Assembly: GCA_013695405.1 (NCBI GenBank)
Contig: JACDAO010000680.1
Span: 1 to 10,397 of the forward strand
DNA: 10,397 nucleotides
Direction: 5' to 3'
From: Acidobacteriota bacterium
Lineage (GTDB): Bacteria > Acidobacteriota > Vicinamibacteria > Vicinamibacterales > Vicinamibacteraceae
Position 1 is the stretch's first letter, and the number at the start of each line of letters is the position of its first letter. This document shows, in pieces, positions 6,284-10,397 of this stretch. Below the pieces are notes generated by a model. That model worked only from the letters and a program-made list of their open reading frames with translations. It was not told the DNA's origin and ran no database searches. A program made the position numbers and the translations under genes.

Positions 6284-7396
6284 ATGATCGCAAGCACCCT
6301 GGCAGCCATCGCGGACGGCGACGGCGCATTCACCATCGAGAAGATCGCGGTCGGCTCGCCATCGAGTGACGAGGTGCTCGTCGAGGTGAAGGCCGCTGGC
6401 CTCTGCCACACCGATCACGCGTCACTGTCGTGGAAGCGGCCGCTGGTGATGGGGCACGAAGGCGCCGGGGTGGTCCGTGAGGTCGGGCCAGGTGTGATCG
6501 GCGTGACGCCCGGCGACCGCGTGGTGCTGAACTGGTGCATTCCCTGTGGCGCATGTTTCCAGTGCCAACGCGGTGACACAGTGCTCTGCGAGACGAGTCG
6601 ACCCGCCCACGTGCTGGAGCCATCGCGCGGACACGCGCACGCCGAAGGCACCACCTGGCGCGGCCGGCCCGTGGATCGCTCGTTCAACATCGGCACGCTG
6701 TCGGGACTCGCGCTTGTGCGGAAGGAGGCGGTCACGCCGATGCCGGCTGCCGTCCCCTTCCCCGCTGCGGCCATCAGTGGCTGCGGCGTGATGACGGGGT
6801 TCGGTTCCGTCGTCAACGTGGCTCAGGTGCAGCGCGGCGAGAGTGTCGTGGTGCTGGGGTGCGGGGGCGTTGGCCTGAACATTCTGCAGGGCGCCCGCCT
6901 GTCGGGTGCGGCACCGATCATCGCGGTCGACACCAACCCGGCGGCGCTCGAACGTGCACGCACACTTGGCGCCTCCGACACGATCGTCGCGAGGCGCGAC
7001 GACGTCGAGATGCGCGAGGTGGTCGAGGCCATCCGCGCTCTCACCGGCGGCCGAGGTGCCGACTACGCATTCGAGGCCACGAGCCTCGCCGCGCTCGCCT
7101 TCGTGCCGCTCCTGTTCGTGCGCGACGGCGGCCTCGCGCTCCAGGTCAGCGGCATCAACGATCCGGTCACGGTGCCGATGCCGTGGTTCATGTGGAACAA
7201 GCGATACGTGACTCCGCTCTACGGCGGCTGTCTGCCAGCACGCGACTTCCCGCGCATCTTCCGGCACTACCTGGCCGGCGAGTTGCGCCTCGACGAACTC
7301 GTCACCCGCACGTATCGGCTGGATCAGCTCGGACAGGCACTCGAGGACATGCTCACGGGCGCAAACGCCAAGGGCGTCATCGTCTTCGGGGAATGA
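6284..7396 (+). CDS. Zinc-dependent alcohol dehydrogenase, class III-like
   Basis: The 370-residue product is a medium-chain dehydrogenase that oxidises an alcohol, or a thiol-aldehyde adduct, using NAD(+). Catalytic zinc ligands are C41 (GLCHTDH), H58 (MGHEGAG) and C167 (SGCGVMTG). The structural zinc is held by C88, C91, C94 and C102 with the standard 3-3-8 spacing, and an extra C85 sits just before. The Rossmann motif GCGGVG spans 192-197, and D216 at the end of the second strand indicates NAD rather than NADP. Class III enzymes act on S-hydroxymethyl thiols. Aryl-alcohol and NDMA-dependent dehydrogenases share these motifs, so the substrate is open. No clear Shine-Dalgarno precedes ATG 6284. 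The next gene starts 7 bases after the stop and encodes an esterase of the S-formylglutathione hydrolase fold, a pairing known from formaldehyde detoxification. Confidence 0.92.
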   Translation: MIASTLAAIADGDGAFTIEKIAVGSPSSDEVLVEVKAAGLCHTDHASLSWKRPLVMGHEGAGVVREVGPGVIGVTPGDRVVLNWCIPCGACFQCQRGDTVLCETSRPAHVLEPSRGHAHAEGTTWRGRPVDRSFNIGTLSGLALVRKEAVTPMPAAVPFPAAAISGCGVMTGFGSVVNVAQVQRGESVVVLGCGGVGLNILQGARLSGAAPIIAVDTNPAALERARTLGASDTIVARRDDVEMREVVEAIRALTGGRGADYAFEATSLAALAFVPLLFVRDGGLALQVSGINDPVTVPMPWFMWNKRYVTPLYGGCLPARDFPRIFRHYLAGELRLDELVTRTYRLDQLGQALEDMLTGANAKGVIVFGE

Positions 7397-7403
7397 GACG
7401 CTC

Positions 7404-8234
7404 TTGCCGCCTGCTGTCGCGGTTCCTGATCATGGTGTGACTGTGTTCCGCACAATCGACATCTCCGATCCTCGATTCGAGTCCGACGGGCTACGGCTTG
7501 TCACGGTCAAGAGCGCGGCGCTTCGGGGGCGGGGCGACGTCACGGTGTGGGCGCCGGCCGGCCAGACGCCGGCCGGGCTGGTCATCCTGCTGCACGGCGT
7601 GTACGGGAGCCACTGGTGCTGGGCCCTCAGGGGTGGCGCCCATCGCACCGCCGCACGACTGATCGCGTCCGGCGAGATTCCGCCGCTCGCCCTGGCGATG
7701 CCCAGCGATGGCTTGCGTGGCGACGGCACCGCCTACCTCAGGCACGGCGACGGCGCACACTTCTCGCAGTGGATTTCGGACGACGTGCCTGTGGCCGCGC
7801 GCGCGGCCCTGCCGTCACTCGACGCATCGGCGCCCCTGTTCATCGCCGGCCTCTCGATGGGCGGGTTCGGCGCCTTGCGGCTCGGCGCGACGCACGCCGC
7901 ACGGGTCCGGGGCATCTCCGGCCACTCCTCGATCACGCACCTCTCGCAGATGTCGCGGTTCGTCGAGGAGGACGTGTCGTCGTTCGGCACGAGCCCGGCG
8001 CAGGCCTCGGTACTCGACGCCATCGTCGCTGCCGGCGACGCGCTTCCACCCCTGCGGTTCGACTGCGGGGTCGACGACCAGTTAATCGAGGAGAACCGCG
8101 CGCTGCACCGCGCCCTCGACGCCCGTGGCATCCGCCACACGTACGAGGAGTTCCCGGGCACCCACGAGTGGTCCTACTGGGAAACGCACATCGAGGACAC
8201 GTTCCGATTCTTCGGCAAGGCGCTGCGAGGATGA
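7404..8234 (+). CDS. Esterase D / S-formylglutathione hydrolase-like alpha/beta hydrolase
   Basis: The 276-residue product is an alpha/beta hydrolase of the putative esterase family (PF00756 type). The nucleophile is S151 in GLSMGGFGALRLG, the acid is D224 or D225 in CGVDDQLIEENR, and the base is H254 in FPGTHEWSYW. LLHGVYGSHWCW (62-73) supplies the oxyanion loop. There is no signal peptide, so it is likely cytosolic. The substrate may be a carboxylic ester or a thioester. The immediately upstream alcohol dehydrogenase suggests the thioester it makes, but this is inference. The start is uncertain: the frame has no ATG near its beginning, TTG 7404 has only a weak GAG upstream, and GTG 7443 would begin just before FRTIDISDP. 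The short spacing to the dehydrogenase favours translational coupling. Confidence 0.85.
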   Translation: MPPAVAVPDHGVTVFRTIDISDPRFESDGLRLVTVKSAALRGRGDVTVWAPAGQTPAGLVILLHGVYGSHWCWALRGGAHRTAARLIASGEIPPLALAMPSDGLRGDGTAYLRHGDGAHFSQWISDDVPVAARAALPSLDASAPLFIAGLSMGGFGALRLGATHAARVRGISGHSSITHLSQMSRFVEEDVSSFGTSPAQASVLDAIVAAGDALPPLRFDCGVDDQLIEENRALHRALDARGIRHTYEEFPGTHEWSYWETHIEDTFRFFGKALRG

Positions 8235-8255
8235 GCGTCGTCCGACTATCGCGGA

Positions 8256-8270
8256 CGCCATGCGATGGCG
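8256..8270. terminator. Possible hairpin between convergent esterase and tRNA genes
   Basis: CGCCAT and ATGGCG pair across a 3-base loop, 22 bases after the esterase stop. The site lies between a plus-strand operon and a minus-strand tRNA, where a bidirectional terminator is expected. There is no T-run, so this is a positional guess. Confidence 0.28.
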
Positions 8271-8331
8271 ATGGCGGCAGCGGGCACGCCGCGCGCACAG
8301 GCCTGGCGTAAGTGCTCGCGAGGAAAGAACG

Positions 8332-8408
8332 TGGTGCGCCCTGCACGATTCGAACGTGCGACCTCCTGGTTCGTAGCCAGACGCTCTATCCAGCTGAGCT
8401 AAGGGCGC
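8332..8408 (-). tRNA. tRNA-Arg (anticodon ACG), CCA encoded
   Basis: The minus strand folds into a complete 77-base cloverleaf. It has a 7-bp acceptor stem GCGCCCT/AGGGCGC, a D stem GCTC/GAGC and an anticodon stem TCTGG/CCAGG (one T-G wobble). The loop is CTACGAA, and the T stem GCACG/CGTGC has loop TTCGAAT. The anticodon ACG (plus-strand 8372-8374) follows T33, giving arginine. The discriminator is A and CCA is encoded (plus TGG at 8332-8334). A34 is the canonical TadA substrate, becoming inosine to read CGU, CGC and CGA. It stands alone, with no neighbouring tRNA in the window. Confidence 0.97.
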
Positions 8409-8473
8409 GTATCGGGGGACCGACGTCACTGCGAGGCGCAGCGGGCCGGGCACGAACGTCAGAATTTAGCATG

Positions 8474-8511
8474 GAACGCCGCCGACGCGAAAAGTGCGGC
8501 GGCCGGCGTTC
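8474..8511. repeat. Strong imperfect hairpin between tRNA-Arg and moaB
   Basis: GAACGCCG pairs with CGGCGTTC as an 8-bp outer stem. An inner CCG/CGG pairing is possible across a bulge, around a loop containing GCGAAAAGTG. It lies upstream of the moaB promoter on the plus strand and upstream of the tRNA gene on the minus strand. If the TATAAT at 8544 is used, it is not in the moaB transcript. It could be an operator-like palindrome or a terminator lacking a T-run. Confidence 0.4.
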
Positions 8512-8543
8512 TCGCTCGCGCCGGATCGGCTCGGCGCGCCGCC

Positions 8544-8549
8544 TATAAT
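8544..8549 (+). promoter_or_regulatory. Consensus -10 box (TATAAT) for moaB
   Basis: A perfect TATAAT stands out in very GC-rich sequence and ends 6 bases before the moaB GTG at 8556. Transcription would begin at or next to that GTG, leaving no room for a Shine-Dalgarno. I see no convincing -35 box at the expected distance, where the sequence is CCGGAT. Confidence 0.55.
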
Positions 8550-8555
8550 CAGCTG

Positions 8556-9059
8556 GTGTCCCATCAGGCGCACCGAGCGCAGGCGCCGACCTCCATCCGC
8601 TGCGCCGTCCTCACCATCAGCGACACCCGGACCCTCGAAACCGACAGCTCCGGCGCGGCGATCGTCAGCCTCCTCGAGGCGGCCGGGCACCAGATCAGCG
8701 CCCGCGGGCTGGTCGTCGACGACGTCACGGCAGTGCTGCGGTGGATCCAGCACCAGCGTGCGCGTGAGGAGGTCGACGCGATCATCACCACCGGCGGCAC
8801 CGGCGTCAGCCGGCGTGACACGACCCACGAAGCGATAATGCAGCTGCTCGACAAGCCCCTGCCGGGCTTCGGCGAGCTGTTCAGGATGCTGAGCTTCCAG
8901 GAGATTGGCGCCGCGGCGATGCTGAGCCGGGCGTGCGCAGGCGTCTCGCAGTGCCGAATCCTGATTGCGCTGCCGGGCTCGGAGCCGGCCGTGCGGATGG
9001 CGCTGGACAAACTCATCCTGCCCGAACTCGGACACATGGTCCGCGAAGCGCGCCGCTGA
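8556..9059 (+). CDS. moaB: Molybdopterin adenylyltransferase/MoaB-like molybdenum cofactor protein
   Basis: The 167-residue product is a full-length single-domain MoaB/MogA-type protein. These bind molybdopterin, and in active members adenylate it before MoeA inserts molybdenum in the cytosol. Family marks are IRCAVLTISDTR (14-25), the molybdopterin-binding ITTGGTGVSRRD (77-88), FGELFRMLSFQEIG (105-118) and ALPGSEPAV (138-146). The FRMLSFxEIG wording is closer to MoaB than to MogA. The start is GTG 8556. No in-frame ATG lies near it, and no Shine-Dalgarno precedes it. The TATAAT just upstream makes a leaderless mRNA likely. moeA follows 48 bases downstream, so the two probably form a molybdenum cofactor operon. 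Whether it adenylates molybdopterin or is a non-catalytic paralog cannot be told. Confidence 0.93.
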   Translation: MSHQAHRAQAPTSIRCAVLTISDTRTLETDSSGAAIVSLLEAAGHQISARGLVVDDVTAVLRWIQHQRAREEVDAIITTGGTGVSRRDTTHEAIMQLLDKPLPGFGELFRMLSFQEIGAAAMLSRACAGVSQCRILIALPGSEPAVRMALDKLILPELGHMVREARR

Positions 9060-9107
9060 GGCGCGCAGACCCTTCGACCGTCCACGTCGGCGGCGCCTGG
9101 AGCCACG

Positions 9108-10364
9108 ATGCACAGTGATGGCCGGTACGGCGGTATGCGCCCATTCGGAGACGTCCTGCCGATCGACGAGGCGCAGCGGCGCATTCACGACGCCACCGTG
9201 CCCGTGAGTGGCGTGGAGACCATCGCACTGGCCGCGAGCGCCGGCCGGGTCCTGGCGGCGGACGTCCCGGCGCCGTTCGACGTGCCCGGCTTCGACCGGT
9301 CGGCCATGGACGGGTACGCGGTGCGGATCGGCGACCTGGCCGGCGCCACCGATCAGCACCCGGTCTGGCTGCGGCTGGCCGGGAGATCGCGCCCGGGCGC
9401 CGTACCGGAAGCCCCGCTCGCGTCCGGGGCCTGCCTCGACATCGCCACCGGTGCTCCCTTGCCTGCGGGCGCCGACGCGGTGGTCATGGTCGAGCGGACC
9501 ACACGCGACGATGACCGGGTCCGCTTCGCGCGCCAGCCGACGGCTGGCGACCACGTGTCGCAACGCGCCCACGACGTCCGCGCCGCGGCGGTTGTGCTGC
9601 GCGCCGGCCAGGTGCTGTCGCCGGCGCGGCTTGGCGTCGCCGCGTCGTTCGGACTGCGTGTGCTGCCGGTCCTCCGCCGTCCATTGGTGGCACTGATCTC
9701 CAGTGGCGACGAACTGCTCGATCCCGGCGCCGCCGCGATTGACCGACCACCGGCTGTGCCTGCACCGGGGCGGATCTACGACGCCAACCGCGAGATGCTC
9801 GCGGCGATCTGCACAAGCAACGGCGGCCACGTCCGGAGGCTGCCGCTGGTGCGCGATCACCTCGACGCGTGGCACGCCGCCTTCGACGCCGCCGCCGATG
9901 CCGACCTGCTGGTCTGCTCGGGTGGCAGCTCGGTTGGCGAGCAGGATCTCGGCATCGACGTCATCACGGCGCGTGGCACGGTGCTCTTCCACGGCATCGC
10001 GGTGAAGCCGGGCAAGCCGACCGCATTTGCACGAATCCATCGACAACTGGTGCTGGCCATGCCGGGCAACCCGACCTCGTGCCTGTCGAACGCCTACGTG
10101 CTGCTGCAGCCGCTGGTGCGACGGCTGGCCGGGCTTCCTCCACTGCGTCCGTGCACGCACGAGGCGCGACTCGCCAGCGCCGTCCGCTCCCCGGTCGATC
10201 GCCTGCAGTACTACCCGGTGCGGCTCGACGGCGAGCAGGCCGTGCCGGTGTTCAAGGGTTCGGGCGACGTCACCAGCCTGTCCGATGCCGACGGCTACAT
10301 CGCGGTGCCGGTCGGGGTCACCGAGCTGCCTGCCGGCAGCCGGGTGGCGGTGACGCTGTATTGA
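9108..10364 (+). CDS. moeA: Molybdopterin molybdotransferase MoeA
   Basis: The 418-residue product has the normal length of MoeA, which inserts molybdate into adenylated molybdopterin in the cytosol. Motifs in order are MRPFGDVLPIDEA (10-22), PGFDRSAMDGYAV (60-72), the GAPLPAGADAVVMVE block (115-129) and ISSGDEL (197-203). They continue with GGSSVGEQD (272-280, the molybdopterin-binding GGxSxGxxD), IAVKPGKP (297-304), MPGNPTSCLSNAYVL (318-332) and, in domain IV, VFKGSGDVTSLSDADGYI (381-398). ATG 9108 has GGAG about 7 bases upstream. The ATG at 9135, at MRPFGD, is the more common family start but has a poorer ribosome site. It sits downstream of moaB on the same strand, forming a two-step pair for the end of cofactor assembly. 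No truncation or missing motif is seen. Confidence 0.96.
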   Translation: MHSDGRYGGMRPFGDVLPIDEAQRRIHDATVPVSGVETIALAASAGRVLAADVPAPFDVPGFDRSAMDGYAVRIGDLAGATDQHPVWLRLAGRSRPGAVPEAPLASGACLDIATGAPLPAGADAVVMVERTTRDDDRVRFARQPTAGDHVSQRAHDVRAAAVVLRAGQVLSPARLGVAASFGLRVLPVLRRPLVALISSGDELLDPGAAAIDRPPAVPAPGRIYDANREMLAAICTSNGGHVRRLPLVRDHLDAWHAAFDAAADADLLVCSGGSSVGEQDLGIDVITARGTVLFHGIAVKPGKPTAFARIHRQLVLAMPGNPTSCLSNAYVLLQPLVRRLAGLPPLRPCTHEARLASAVRSPVDRLQYYPVRLDGEQAVPVFKGSGDVTSLSDADGYIAVPVGVTELPAGSRVAVTLY

Positions 10365-10367
10365 GAA

Positions 10368-10397
10368 GGGGCTGAGGGCTGGGGGCTGGGGCTGGGG
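10368..10397 (+). repeat. G-run repeat (GGG/GGGG separated by CT), G-quadruplex-like
   Basis: Right after the moeA stop, five runs of 3 to 5 G are separated by CTGA or CT and continue to the window edge. The pattern meets the usual four-run G-quadruplex rule on the plus strand. It looks like the start of a short tandem repeat with unit GGGGCT or GGGGGCT. Its full length is outside the window. Confidence 0.7.

Noticed and set aside
8409..8555. A molybdenum cofactor riboswitch upstream of moaB
   Set aside because: The only strong hairpin lies upstream of the TATAAT that would start the transcript, and I cannot match the multi-stem Moco motif.
8466..10160. A 564-codon open frame on the minus strand opposite moaB and moeA
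   Set aside because: Its composition is Arg/His/Gly-biased with no motif, and both genes on the plus strand are full-length with all family motifs. It is a shadow frame.
1..10397. CRISPR arrays, insertion sequences, phage genes or rRNA
   Set aside because: There are no spaced direct repeats, transposase or integrase motifs, phage structural motifs or rRNA signatures on either strand.

Overview
This is GC-rich chromosomal DNA from a free-living bacterium. The exported TIM-barrel protein with an RRSFLAL Tat motif, the small secreted VTGCL-type protein, the GAF/PAS hybrid kinase and the G-rich heptamer-like repeats all resemble what is common in soil Acidobacteriota (Vicinamibacteria-like). That placement is an inference from gene style, not a computed taxonomy. 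Codon use looks uniform across the intact genes, and I see no phage, transposase, CRISPR array or rRNA.

Left edge to about 1.3 kb (minus strand): the 5' part of a family 4 glycosyltransferase runs off the window at position 1. It starts with a GTGA overlap after a 57-codon frame of unknown origin. Behind that lies a decayed PQQ-dependent (YliI-like) sugar dehydrogenase, reduced to a frameshifted signal peptide plus two conserved blocks with the middle missing. Further on are a hairpin-containing stretch and a short remnant resembling a HigA antitoxin. This is the degraded part of the window.

1.27 to 4.98 kb (minus strand): a secreted small protein, the tRNA adenosine deaminase TadA, and an 829-residue hybrid sensor kinase (PAS-PAS-GAF-HisKA-HATPase-REC).

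5.1 to 8.23 kb (plus strand): a 67-residue acidic, disordered protein, then three closely spaced genes. These are a Tat-exported sugar-phosphate isomerase/epimerase-like protein, a zinc alcohol dehydrogenase and an esterase D/S-formylglutathione-hydrolase-like hydrolase. The last two look like a possible aldehyde oxidation and thioester hydrolysis pair.

8.33 to 10.36 kb: a minus-strand tRNA-Arg(ACG) with encoded CCA, whose A34 is the expected substrate of the TadA encoded 6 kb away. It is followed by the plus-strand molybdenum cofactor genes moaB and moeA. moaB has a perfect TATAAT 6 bases before its GTG and no Shine-Dalgarno, which suggests a leaderless transcript. The window ends in a G-run repeat with G-quadruplex potential.

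Most of the window is ordinary housekeeping and accessory metabolism. I found no convincing new multi-gene system. The best leads are the gene wreckage at 0.5-1.3 kb, the dehydrogenase/esterase pair, the small acidic protein and the leaderless moaB.
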